Assembly (NCBI GenBank): GCA_046726435.1
Contig: JBKPAM010000075.1
Location: forward strand, 1 to 15,872
Length of the DNA stretch: 15,872 nt
DNA from: AC-32 sp046726435
Lineage (GTDB): Bacteria; Actinomycetota; Thermoleophilia; Gaiellales; Gaiellaceae
Reading direction: 5' to 3'
Shown here in pieces: positions 1 through 7,511 of this stretch. Position 1 is the stretch's first letter; each line of letters opens with the position of its first letter. The notes beneath the pieces are model-generated. The model had not been told where the DNA came from. It saw nothing but the letters and a program-made list of their open reading frames with translations, and searched no databases. Made by a program: the position numbers and the translations under genes.

Positions 1-1
1 T

Positions 2-490
2 GAGGGCAGGCGGCGCCTCCGTGCTGCGCTTAAGTTGCACGAGTCGACCCGGGCAGCCGTCGTGCTCCTCGAAGCCGACGACCGCGTCGCCTTCGCCAGT
101 GCACCGGCCCGCGAGCTGCTCGACCGCTTCTTCGACGAGTCCGGCGCCCAGCTGCCCGAACCGGTGGCGACGTGGCTGCGCGAGCGGCGCCAGAGAGTTG
201 CCACCGAGCCCTTTCGCTTCGATACGGGCGATCGCTTGCTCGTCGTCCAGGTTGTGGACGATGCGCTGCTCCTCGAGGAGCGTCGGCGCTTGCCCCGACT
301 CACGGTGCGCGAGCATGAGATTCTGTCGCTCCTCGCCGAGGGAAAGACGAACGGGGAAATCGCGGAGTGCCTCTGGCTCTCACCGGGCACCGTGCGCAAG
401 CACCTCGAGAACGTCTACGCCAAGCTAGGCGTCCACACGCGGACGGCCGCCGCCTCCTTCGTCCGCGAGCTGAAAGAGCCTTCGGCCTGA
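2..490 (+). CDS. LuxR-type DNA-binding response regulator, 5' end cut by window
   Basis: The frame is open from the first complete codon in the window to TGA at 488-490, so the N-terminus lies outside. A TTG at 35 could serve as a start, but no ribosome binding site precedes it and the frame reads sensibly upstream. The last ~65 residues form a LuxR/FixJ helix-turn-helix: LTVREHEILSLLAEGKTNGE, then IAECLWLSPGTVRKHLENVY and AKLGVHTRTAA. These carry the usual 'LT.RE.E.L' opening and the 'GTVRKHLENVYAKLGV' recognition helix. The preceding ~95 residues (VVLLEADDRVAFASAPAREL and on) look like a PAS-type sensory fold, which is an inference. It would act as a transcription factor in the cytoplasm; its target is unknown. 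The ZIP-like gene starts 17 bases after the stop, so the two may be co-transcribed. Confidence 0.85.
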   Translation, partial: EGRRRLRAALKLHESTRAAVVLLEADDRVAFASAPARELLDRFFDESGAQLPEPVATWLRERRQRVATEPFRFDTGDRLLVVQVVDDALLLEERRRLPRLTVREHEILSLLAEGKTNGEIAECLWLSPGTVRKHLENVYAKLGVHTRTAAASFVRELKEPSA

Positions 491-507
491 GCGGCTCCGC
501 GTAGCGC

Positions 508-1224
508 GTGGCCGCCGCGCTCGGCTGGGGTGTCGTCGCCGCTTCGTCCCTCGTGCTCGGGATGCTGCTGGGCCTGGCGCGGTCGTGGCCGGACCGGCTG
601 ATCGGGCTCGTGCTCGCGTTCGGAGCCGGCGCGCTCGTGAGCGGGGTCAGCTTCGAGCTGTTCGAGGAAGGGGTTCAGGTCGGCGGAGCGGCGGCGGTCG
701 GGATCGGGCTCGGGCTCGGCGCGCTCGTCTACTTCGTGCTCGCCCGGGCCGTCGAGCGGCTCGGGCCAGGCGGAAGCGGCGAGGCCTCCGCGGGCGGCAC
801 GGCGCTGGCGCTCGGCGCGTTCCTCGACGGCATCCCCGAGCAGACCGTGCTCGGGATCGGGATCGCCGCGGGCGAGGGCGTCAGCATCGGCTTGCTCGTC
901 GCGATCTTCGTCTCGAACCTGCCGGAGGCGATCGGCTCGGCGACTGACATGCGCGAGGGGGGCTCGAGCGTTCGGCAGATCCGTCTCCTGTGGCTGGGCG
1001 TCGCGGCCCTGTGCGCGCTCGCCACGCCGCTCGGCTACTTCCTCGCGAAGCGGACCGGCGGGCACTTCCAGGCCGGGATCAACGGCTTCGCGGCGGGCGC
1101 GCTGCTTGTCATGCTTGTCGACTCGATGATTCCCGAGGCGACCAGGAAGTCGGGCCGCGTGGCCGGGCTGGCGACGACGCTCGGGTTCGCGGTAGCAGCC
1201 GGCTTGTCGACGGCGACCGCATAG
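508..1224 (+). CDS. ZIP-family-like metal permease, divergent metal site
   Basis: This 238-residue protein is almost entirely hydrophobic, with about seven to eight predicted membrane helices, so it sits in the cytoplasmic membrane. The layout and the two PE-containing helices match the ZIP (Zrt/Irt-like) divalent cation transporters: FLDGIPEQ (residues 105-112) and FVSNLPEAIGSATDM (from 134). In canonical ZIPs these helices read HNxPEG and HExPEE and bind zinc through the histidines. Here both histidine positions are replaced (D107/G108 and S136/N137), while Pro-Glu is kept (P110-E111, P139-E140). Family membership is therefore reasonable but zinc transport is uncertain. The GTG start has no clear Shine-Dalgarno site and follows the LuxR gene closely. 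The GH9 gene begins 38 bases after its stop. Confidence 0.75.
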   Translation: MAAALGWGVVAASSLVLGMLLGLARSWPDRLIGLVLAFGAGALVSGVSFELFEEGVQVGGAAAVGIGLGLGALVYFVLARAVERLGPGGSGEASAGGTALALGAFLDGIPEQTVLGIGIAAGEGVSIGLLVAIFVSNLPEAIGSATDMREGGSSVRQIRLLWLGVAALCALATPLGYFLAKRTGGHFQAGINGFAAGALLVMLVDSMIPEATRKSGRVAGLATTLGFAVAAGLSTATA

Positions 1225-1262
1225 TCGAGAATCCCCGCTCCGCTTCGTAAAGGGGGGCGAAG

Positions 1263-3197
1263 ATGAGGAAGGGTCTGATGGTCGCCGAGGCCGCGGCGGT
1301 ACTCGTCGCCATGGCATTGGTGCTGAGCAGCGCCTCGACGCCGGCCGCGAGCTCGGCGCCGCAATCCGCCCACGTACGCGTCAACCAGGTCGGGTACCCG
1401 TCGACTGCGTCGAAGCGCGCGTACCTGATGGCGAGCGCCGCCGAGACCGGCGCGACATTCACCGTCGCGAACGCGAGCGGGCAGACCGTCGCATCCGGCC
1501 CCGTCGGGGCCAGCCTCGGCTCGTGGAGCCGGAGCTACCCGTTCGTGTACACGATCGACTTCGGCTCCGTCAGCGCTGCAGGCACCTACTCGATCACGGT
1601 GAGCGGGCCGATCGCCGCCTCCTCACCCACGTTCGCGATCGGCTCGGGCGCGAGCGTCTACGAGACACCGCTCGCGAACGCTCTCTCGTTCTACGAGGAC
1701 CAGCGCGACGGGCCCGACTTCATCCCGTCTGCGCTTCGCGCCGCCGCGGGCCACCTCAACGACGCGAACGCGATGACCTATCTCACCCCGAAGGCCAACT
1801 CGAGCGGCCACTTCTCGGGAGACCTCACGCCGCTCGGCGTGCAGGTCGACGCATCCGGCGGCTGGTGGGACGCGGGTGACTACCTCAAGTTCCTCCAGAT
1901 CCACAGCTACACGGTCGGGCTCCTGCTCACCGGCGTCCGCGACTTCCCCGCTCAGATGGGCGCAGGCTCGCCGGCCTCGAACTTCACCGCCGAGGCGCGC
2001 TTCGGGTCCGACTGGCTGCAGCGGATGTGGGACGACTCGACCCGCACGCTCTACTACCAGGTCGGGATCGGCGAGGGGAATTCGAAGACGGTGGGGGACC
2101 ACGACCTCTGGCGCCTGCCGGAGGAGGACGACGCCTACGGTGGCTCGGATCCGCTCTACCGGTACATCCGCAACCGGCCGGTCTTCCGCGCCGGCCCGCC
2201 CGGATCGCCGATCAGCCCGAACCTCGCCGGCCGCGACGCCGCTTCGCTCGCGCTCTGCTACCAGGTCTTCAAGGCGAGCGACCCTGCGTACGCGGATCAG
2301 TGCCTGCTCTCGGCCGAGCACATCTTCGACCTTGCGAACACCGCGCCCAAGGGCAACCTGCTCACGGCGATCCCTTATAGCTTCTACCCAGAGACCGAGT
2401 GGCGTGACGATCTCGAATGGGGCGCCACCGAGCTGGCAAGGGCGCTGCAGAGCGGCCCGCCGCCAGCCGGGCTCCCGCATAGCGAACCGTTCTTCTACCT
2501 CCAGGCCGCGGCCCACTGGGCGAACGCCTACATCACCGGCCCGAACGACGCGAGTGACACGCTGAACCTCTACGACGTGAGTGGGCTGGCCCACTACGAG
2601 CTCTACAAGACACTCGGCGCGGCCGGCAACCCGCCCGGGCTGGAGACGTCACAGGCCGCGCTGCTCGCGGATCTCCAGAAGCAGCTCGACGCAGCCGTGG
2701 CGCAGGCCGGCACGGACCCCTTCCAGTTCGGCTTCCCGTGGGCGACGTGGGATACGACCTCGCACGGCGCCGGGCTCGCGGTGATGGCAAGCGAGTTCGA
2801 CGAGCTCAGCGGCACGCAGGTCTACGCGGACTGGAGTGGGCGCTGGCTCGCCAACGTCCTCGGCGCCAACGCGTGGGGAACGTCGCTGATCGTCGGCGAC
2901 GGCACAACGTTCCCGCATTGCATGCAGCACCAGGTCGCGAACCTGGCCGGGTCGCTCGACGGCTCGCCGCCGGTGCTCAGAGGTGCCGCCGTCGAGGGGC
3001 CGAACGGCATCGTCTACTCGGGCGTGGTTTCGGGGATGCGGCTCTGCCCACCGAACGGGGTCGACAGCTTCGCGCAGTTCAACTCGAAGGCGCTCTACAA
3101 GGACGACGTCCAGTCGTTCTCGACCCTCGAGCCCGCGCTCGACCTGACCGCCTCGAGCCCACTCGCGTTCGCCCGCCAGGCGGCGGGCCGTTACTGA
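1263..3197 (+). CDS. Secreted glycoside hydrolase family 9 cellulase
   Basis: The 644-residue protein has an Ala-rich signal peptide (about residues 1-35). An N-terminal Ig-like cellulase domain follows (about 37-128, opening VRVNQVGYPS), then the GH9 catalytic (alpha/alpha)6 barrel (about 133-635). The GH9 signature GGWWDAGDYLKF carries the two Asp residues D203 and D206; in the family one of these activates the water of the inverting reaction. The His-containing active-site segment is PHCMQHQ (H552, H556). The acid Glu is most likely E623 in FSTLEPALDLTA, which aligns with the family's '..NE.A.D.NA' motif. It should cleave beta-1,4-glucan outside the cell. No carbohydrate-binding module or sorting signal follows the barrel. 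The ATG at 1263 is preceded by AGGGGGGCG at good spacing. It lies 38 bases behind the ZIP-like gene, and its 3' end overlaps the convergent VOC gene by 7 bases. The GH3 gene downstream would finish the breakdown to glucose. Confidence 0.93.
   Translation: MRKGLMVAEAAAVLVAMALVLSSASTPAASSAPQSAHVRVNQVGYPSTASKRAYLMASAAETGATFTVANASGQTVASGPVGASLGSWSRSYPFVYTIDFGSVSAAGTYSITVSGPIAASSPTFAIGSGASVYETPLANALSFYEDQRDGPDFIPSALRAAAGHLNDANAMTYLTPKANSSGHFSGDLTPLGVQVDASGGWWDAGDYLKFLQIHSYTVGLLLTGVRDFPAQMGAGSPASNFTAEARFGSDWLQRMWDDSTRTLYYQVGIGEGNSKTVGDHDLWRLPEEDDAYGGSDPLYRYIRNRPVFRAGPPGSPISPNLAGRDAASLALCYQVFKASDPAYADQCLLSAEHIFDLANTAPKGNLLTAIPYSFYPETEWRDDLEWGATELARALQSGPPPAGLPHSEPFFYLQAAAHWANAYITGPNDASDTLNLYDVSGLAHYELYKTLGAAGNPPGLETSQAALLADLQKQLDAAVAQAGTDPFQFGFPWATWDTTSHGAGLAVMASEFDELSGTQVYADWSGRWLANVLGANAWGTSLIVGDGTTFPHCMQHQVANLAGSLDGSPPVLRGAAVEGPNGIVYSGVVSGMRLCPPNGVDSFAQFNSKALYKDDVQSFSTLEPALDLTASSPLAFARQAAGRY
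3171..3188 (-). terminator. Hairpin at convergent gene ends, possible terminator
   Basis: GCCCGCC-AGGC-GGCGGGC forms a perfect 7-bp stem with a 4-base loop. It lies inside the last codons of the GH9 gene and just beyond the stop of the minus-strand VOC gene (stop 3191-3193), where a terminator for that gene is expected. There is no T-tract on either side, so function rests on position and stem strength only. Confidence 0.35.
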
Positions 3198-3577
3198 CCA
3201 GCCCGCGGGCCCTGCTGCCAGACGCCGATCACGTTGCCCGCCGGGTCGCGGAACGTCGCAACCCAGAGGTCACCTTCGGGATAGGGCTCGGTGTCGACCC
3301 CGCCGCCGCTCGCGGCGACCTTTTCGAGCGTCTCGTCGACGCTCATGACGAAGATGTACGGCCGCACTCCCGCCTCGCCGGCGACCCGATGCTGAGGACT
3401 GAAGTGGCCGATGACGTGGCCGGTGCCGTCCGTAAAGCTCGGTTCCTCCCGGCTGCAGTCCACCGTCCAGCCGAAGACCTCCTCGTAGAACGCGGCCGAT
3501 CGATCCGGCTCGTCCGCCGGGATGCGCAGGTAAGAGATGCCGGAAACCCTCGCAACGTGGCGCTCGACGCTCGACAC
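3191..3577 (-). CDS. VOC (glyoxalase/bleomycin-resistance fold) family protein
   Basis: From GTG at 3577-3575 this encodes 128 residues, the normal size for a single VOC domain made of two beta-alpha-beta-beta-beta repeats. Repeat one opens VSGISYLRIPADEPDRSAAF and continues YEEVFGWTV. Repeat two contains YIFVMSVDETLEKVAASGG and ends WVATFRDPAGNVIGVWQQ, the typical 'DP.GN..G' closing strand. This form resembles the loosely defined 'enzyme related to lactoylglutathione lyase' group, and the substrate cannot be read from sequence. The frame stays open upstream to 3799, but those extra residues are basic and Pro-rich and would run into the GH3 leader, so the GTG start is preferred. No strong ribosome binding site is visible. 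Its TAA stop overlaps the GH9 end by 7 bases in tail-to-tail orientation. Confidence 0.85.
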   Translation of the reverse strand: MSSVERHVARVSGISYLRIPADEPDRSAAFYEEVFGWTVDCSREEPSFTDGTGHVIGHFSPQHRVAGEAGVRPYIFVMSVDETLEKVAASGGGVDTEPYPEGDLWVATFRDPAGNVIGVWQQGPRAGQ

Positions 3578-3788
3578 GCCGCAATTATCGGGCAGCGCGA
3601 TCCTCGGCGGTGCGGTTGTCCTGTTTAGGAATCGCGGTCTAGCGGTACGTGCCCTGGGTTGGCGGCCCCGAGGGCCGTCGAAGCGAGGGAGCAAGGAGGG
3701 AGCGTCCTGAGGGTGCAGTACGTCGCTGCGGCAGGCGGCGGGCGGCCCTTCCCCACTGCGCCCTCGAACATCTCGGAGAGGAGGACCA

Positions 3789-6206
3789 ATGAGCCGCATC
3801 TTGACGGCGGTCGGAGGGCTGGCCGCCGCGCTTGCGATCGCGACCCTGGTCGTGACCGCAGCCGCTCCAGGAGCCGGTCAGCCGCGCTACCTCGATCGGC
3901 ACGCATCGATCGATAGCCGCGTCAACGACCTGCTCCACCGGATGACTCTGGCCGAGAAGGTCGGCCAGATGGACCAGCAACTCGTCGACAACCTGACCGG
4001 CCCGTCCGGCGCATGCGGCAGCCAGGGCTGGGCCCAGCTGAACGAGAGCTGCCTGAAGACGTGGCTGGTGGACAATGAGACCGGATCGCTGCTCGCAGGC
4101 GGCACGGACAACCCGCCGGACACGACCGGACAGGGCGGCACCGGCAACACCGGCTACGACTGGGCCAACGAGTACAACATGATCCAGAAGTACGCGATCC
4201 AGAACTCGCGGCTGCACATCCCCGTGATCTTCGGCGTGGACGCGGTGCACGGTTTCGGGCATCCGTGGCAGGCGCCGTTGTACCCGCAGTCCATCGGCAT
4301 GGGCGCCACCTGGGATCCGTCGTTGGCGCACGCAGGCGGCGTGGCGACCGCCGACGCGCTTCGAGCCACCGGCTGGGTGTGGGACTTCGCCCCGGTTCAG
4401 GATCTGTCCCGCGACAACAGATGGGGCCGGACGTACGAGACCTGGGCCGAGGAGCCGGTGCTGTCGGCAGCCATGGGAGCGGCCAACGTGCAGGGTATGC
4501 AGGCGCCGGGCCCGAGCGGGTCGCTCGACGTGACGGCGACCGTCAAGCACTTCGCCGGCTACTCGCAGGCGGTCAACGGCCACGACCGCAACGAGGCGCT
4601 GCTCCCGCTGAACTATCTGCAGAGCATGATCCTGCCGTCGTATGCCGGTGGCATCGATGCCGGAGTTGGCACCGTCATGGTCGACTCCGGCTCCATCAAC
4701 GGCGTTCCGGCGACGGGGTCGCACTACCTGCTGACCCACATCCTGCGCCACCAGATGCACTTCCAGGGCGTCGTGATCAGCGACTACCAGGATGTGCAAG
4801 CGCTGCAGACCGCTTACCACATCGCCGCCAACCCGGCCGAGGCAATCGCCGAGGCCGTGAACGCGGGGGTCGACATGGCCATGTACGTGGTCAACCCCGA
4901 CCAGTGGCAGGCGGCCATCCTGCACGATGTGGATTCGGGCGCTATCTCCAAGAAACGGATCAATGAGGCGGTGGGGCGGATCCTCACCCTGAAGTTCCAG
5001 CTCGGCCTGTTCGACCAGCCGTGCGTCAGCGACCCGAACACGCCGTGCGTCGATGCCAACGCAGCCAACGCGGCGGTCACCGCGGGCCGCGACGCCACGC
5101 TCAACGCCGCGCAGGAGTCGATGACCTTGCTGCGCAACCAGAACAACACGTTGCCGCTCTCCTCGTCCGCCAAGGTCGTCGTCACCGGTCCGAGTGCCGA
5201 CTCGATGACCAACCAGCTCGGCGGCTGGAGCGTGAGCTGGCAAGGTGTGTTCGGTGCCGGGCACGTCTGCTGCATGGGTCCGCCCAACCAGATACCGCCC
5301 GGTACGACGGTGCAGCAGGGGATCCGGAACAACGACCCCAACGCTCTCTTCGTGCCGGATGGCAACACCGCCGCGAGTACGCCCGCCGACGCCTACGTCG
5401 TCGCGGTCGGCGAGAAAGCGTACGCGGAAGGGCTCGGCGACAACCCGGCGCCCCAGCTGCCGCCTGACCAGAAGGCCCTGATCAAGACGCTCGAAGACAC
5501 CGGCAAGCCGGTGATCGTCGTCGTCATCGCCGGACGTCCGGTCGGCCTGGGCTCCGATGCCGAGAGCGCGAACGCGATTCTGATGGCCTACCAAGGCAGC
5601 ACCGAGGCCGGCCAGGCCGCCGCCGACGTGATCTTCGGCAAGGTCGATCCGAGCGGCAAGCTGTCGGTCAGCTGGCCGTCCGACGCCGCCGCACCGGGCG
5701 GGGACTTCGCCGGCAGTGCACCGTCACCGCTCGGCGACCAGCCAAAGTTCTTCGACCAGCTGCCGGGCACCGGCTCCGGCCAGGGCCACGCCTACAACCC
5801 GCTTTACCCGTTCGGGTTCGGTCTCTCCTACACCACCTTCGCGACGAGCGGTCTGTCGGTCACGCCGAGTGTCTCGAGTCATGGCACCGCGACGGCGACC
5901 TTCACAGTCAGCAACACCGGATCTCGTAGCGGAACGGACATCGTCCCGGTCTACGTTGCCCAGCCGGTGAGCAGTGTGGTCGTGCCGCCGCAAAGGTTGG
6001 TCGGGTTCACGCGCGTGACGCTTGACCCGGGCCAGTCCAAGACTGTGCAGGTCGATTTCCCGGTCTCCACGTTGGCGGAGACGCATGGTGATATCGACGC
6101 GTCCGGACCGCCAAAGGTGGAGCCAGGTGCCTACGTCGTGCAGGTGAACAAGAACGACACCACCCCGTACGACGTCGCCGCCTCCGCGACGTTCACCATC
6201 CACTGA
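3789..6206 (+). CDS. Secreted glycoside hydrolase family 3 beta-glucosidase
   Basis: The 805-residue protein has a signal peptide (about 1-30). A GH3 N-terminal TIM barrel follows (about 40-410), then a GH3 C-terminal alpha/beta domain (about 440-665) and an FnIII-like domain (about 695-795). Family landmarks are LLHRMTLAEKVGQM, FGVDAVHGFGHPW, VKHFAGY (K253, H254) and the nucleophile segment GVVISDYQDV with D332. The segment VGEKAYAEGLGDN contains E542 and E547, one of which is the likely general acid/base. YPFGFGLSYTTF links the last two domains. It should release glucose from the non-reducing end of cello-oligosaccharides with retention, outside the cell. AGGAGG at 3779-3784 sits 4 bases before ATG 3789. 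The 211-base gap to the divergent VOC gene carries no other gene that I can see. Leucine is mostly CTG here, whereas neighbours prefer CTC, which hints at a separate origin. Confidence 0.94.
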   Translation: MSRILTAVGGLAAALAIATLVVTAAAPGAGQPRYLDRHASIDSRVNDLLHRMTLAEKVGQMDQQLVDNLTGPSGACGSQGWAQLNESCLKTWLVDNETGSLLAGGTDNPPDTTGQGGTGNTGYDWANEYNMIQKYAIQNSRLHIPVIFGVDAVHGFGHPWQAPLYPQSIGMGATWDPSLAHAGGVATADALRATGWVWDFAPVQDLSRDNRWGRTYETWAEEPVLSAAMGAANVQGMQAPGPSGSLDVTATVKHFAGYSQAVNGHDRNEALLPLNYLQSMILPSYAGGIDAGVGTVMVDSGSINGVPATGSHYLLTHILRHQMHFQGVVISDYQDVQALQTAYHIAANPAEAIAEAVNAGVDMAMYVVNPDQWQAAILHDVDSGAISKKRINEAVGRILTLKFQLGLFDQPCVSDPNTPCVDANAANAAVTAGRDATLNAAQESMTLLRNQNNTLPLSSSAKVVVTGPSADSMTNQLGGWSVSWQGVFGAGHVCCMGPPNQIPPGTTVQQGIRNNDPNALFVPDGNTAASTPADAYVVAVGEKAYAEGLGDNPAPQLPPDQKALIKTLEDTGKPVIVVVIAGRPVGLGSDAESANAILMAYQGSTEAGQAAADVIFGKVDPSGKLSVSWPSDAAAPGGDFAGSAPSPLGDQPKFFDQLPGTGSGQGHAYNPLYPFGFGLSYTTFATSGLSVTPSVSSHGTATATFTVSNTGSRSGTDIVPVYVAQPVSSVVVPPQRLVGFTRVTLDPGQSKTVQVDFPVSTLAETHGDIDASGPPKVEPGAYVVQVNKNDTTPYDVAASATFTIH

Positions 6207-6216
6207 TCCTCGAGGT

Positions 6217-6252
6217 GGGAATCGCCGCGCCAATCCTGGCGCGGCGATTCCC
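6217..6252 (+). terminator. Perfect 16-bp stem-loop after the GH3 gene
   Basis: GGGAATCGCCGCGCCA (6217-6232), the loop ATCC, and TGGCGCGGCGATTCCC (6237-6252) form an uninterrupted 16-bp stem that starts 11 bases after the GH3 stop. No T-run follows, as is common for terminators of high-GC actinobacteria. The position directly behind a long gene and the perfect pairing support a terminator or 3'-end stabiliser. Confidence 0.75.
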
Positions 6253-6464
6253 TGGCGCGGTCCGAGACAGAGGGATCAGCATGCCGACCACGCGCGCCTA
6301 CAACATCGACGTCTGCGACGAGCTGCAGTGCGCCCGTGACTTCCAGCAAGAAGCGAACTGTGAGGCTGCCTTTAACACGCGCGCGAGGAGGTCTGTGACT
6401 CTCCTGGCGAATCGGCGCCGAGCGCGCTCGACCGAGATTGCCAGGCCGGTCTTCGAGCGATAGA
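6253..6464. other. Intergenic stretch without a convincing gene
   Basis: The stretch lies between the GH3 hairpin and the GH3-like remnant. A 60-codon reading frame runs from ATG 6281 to TAG 6461-6463, with AGAGGGA ahead of it. Its translation (MPTTRAYNIDVCDELQCARD, continuing Arg-rich) matches no family I know, and the second half looks like non-coding high-GC translation. I do not call it a gene. No GH3 homology can be traced here upstream of about 6465. Confidence 0.4.
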
Positions 6465-6688
6465 GCCCGCCACGGGACCGCGACCGCCACGTTCACGGTT
6501 ACCAACACCGGCAGCCGCACAGGGACGACCGTCGTGCCGGTTTAGGTGCACCAGCCGGTGAGCGACGTGCTCGCACCGCCGCAGCGGTTGGTCGGCTGGG
6601 CGAGGGTGACGCTCGACGCCGGTCAGTCGCAGACCGTGCACGTCTCGTCCCGGTCTCCGTCACGACGTTGCCGGCAGGAGCGCTTTAG
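6465..6688 (+). pseudogene. Remnant of a GH3 C-terminal FnIII-like domain
   Basis: Read from 6465, this translates as ARHGTATATFTVTNTGSRTG, then TTVVPV, a TAG stop, VHQPVSDVLAPPQRLVGWAR and VTLDAGQSQTVHV. It parallels the intact upstream GH3 gene (HGTATATFTVSNTGSRSGTD and on) almost residue for residue. My hand alignment gives roughly 47 identical of 63. The TAG at the position of Tyr in VPVYV and a one-base loss near 6650 (TCGTCCCGGTC against GATTTCCCGGTC) break the frame. After correcting the shift, the frame reads PVSVTTLPAGAL and stops at 6686-6688. Third-base differences are many, so this is probably the tail of a related GH3 gene rather than a recent copy of the neighbour. The upstream 700 or so codons of that gene are gone. 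Confidence 0.85.
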
Positions 6689-7488
6689 TGCCCCGCGCCG
6701 TTAGTACCGGCACCATGTTCCCGAAACCAAAGGAGGTCTCACTGAGAGCCGGCGAGAGACTCCTCCTCCTTGCACACCCGCGCTCTGGGAGCTCGAACCT
6801 GTACGAGATCCTCCAGATGCACCCCGCGCTGAAGATCTGCATGGAGCCGTTCAACGAGAACTTCGTGCGTTGGGCTCCGGGCAACAAGGACTACCGCGAG
6901 CTGGTCCATGACTGGGCCTCCCTCGAAGCGGTGCTCGATGAGATCTTCACCGAGTTCAACGGCCTGAAGCTCTTGAGCTACCAGTTCCCGGAGGAATGGG
7001 TCGGACGTCTGATCGTTCGCCCGGACTTCCGGGTGCTTTTCGTGCGCCGAATGAACGTCCTCCAGGCTGTCGTCTCGGTCTTGATCGCCGAGCAGACGGG
7101 GCTCTGGCACAGCTGGGACATGGATCGCCCGCTCGGAAGCTACTACGCCGAGCTTCGCCCGCTCGACATCGCGGAAGTCCGGGCTCGGGTGCAGGAGCTG
7201 GCTCAGCACCTTCGGCGCCTGGAGGCGGTTATCGAACGTCGAACGGACAGGCGCACCCACACGATCGTCTACGAGGAGCTGTTCTTCGCCGAGCCCACAG
7301 AGCAGAGCTGCGCGATCCAAGTTCTTTGGCACTTCCTCGAGCTCGGCCCGATCACATCGGATCGGATCGACTACTTCCTGCGCCCGGAGCGAAGCAAGCT
7401 GAACTCACCGGCGACGTATCGGCTGCTACCGAACGCGGACGAGATCGAAGACGAATGCGGCCACGACGCGACGGGACATCTCTTCTGA
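6688..7488 (+). CDS. Sulfotransferase-like (PAPS-binding) protein
   Basis: The segment RLLLLAHPRSGSSNLYEIL (residues 24-42, counted from GTG 6688) is the 5'-phosphosulfate loop of the sulfotransferase P-loop fold (usual form PRSGST.L). LFVRRMNVLQAVVS (117-130) matches the 3'-phosphate-binding Arg...Ser segment. The 266-residue length fits the Stf0/Sulfotransfer-type families, which move a sulfuryl group from PAPS to a sugar, lipid or small molecule. The acceptor is unknown. The start is ambiguous. GTG 6688 has AGGAG at 6676-6680, but that site lies in the GH3 remnant. ATG 6715 has no site. CTG 6742 follows a perfect AAAGGAGGT (6729-6737) by a few bases and would begin RAGERLLLLAHPRSG, close to the conserved loop. 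No sulfate-activation gene is nearby. Confidence 0.78.
   Translation: MPRAVSTGTMFPKPKEVSLRAGERLLLLAHPRSGSSNLYEILQMHPALKICMEPFNENFVRWAPGNKDYRELVHDWASLEAVLDEIFTEFNGLKLLSYQFPEEWVGRLIVRPDFRVLFVRRMNVLQAVVSVLIAEQTGLWHSWDMDRPLGSYYAELRPLDIAEVRARVQELAQHLRRLEAVIERRTDRRTHTIVYEELFFAEPTEQSCAIQVLWHFLELGPITSDRIDYFLRPERSKLNSPATYRLLPNADEIEDECGHDATGHLF
6729..6737 (+). promoter_or_regulatory. Strong Shine-Dalgarno site inside the annotated sulfotransferase frame
   Basis: AAAGGAGGT is fully complementary to the usual 16S rRNA 3' end. It sits 4-5 bases before an in-frame CTG (6742-6744), 18 codons downstream of the GTG used above. It suggests that translation really starts at this CTG. Confidence 0.5.
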
Positions 7489-7511
7489 CCGGGAGCACTT
7501 AGGCTCAACGC

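Noticed and set aside
3578..3788. Search for a CebR-type operator (TGGGAGCGCTCCCA) upstream of the GH3 gene
   Set aside because: No match or near match was found there or in front of the GH9 gene. GGGAGC and GGGAGCG occur but not as an inverted repeat.
3639..5594. 651-codon open frame on the minus strand opposite the GH3 gene
   Set aside because: It is antisense to a complete GH3 gene with all catalytic motifs, and its translation is Arg/His/Val-rich with no recognisable domain. Such open antisense frames are normal at this GC content.
6281..6463. 60-codon frame with AGAGGGA ahead of its ATG
   Set aside because: No family resemblance, and the second half looks like random high-GC translation. 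The ribosome site alone is not enough to call a gene.
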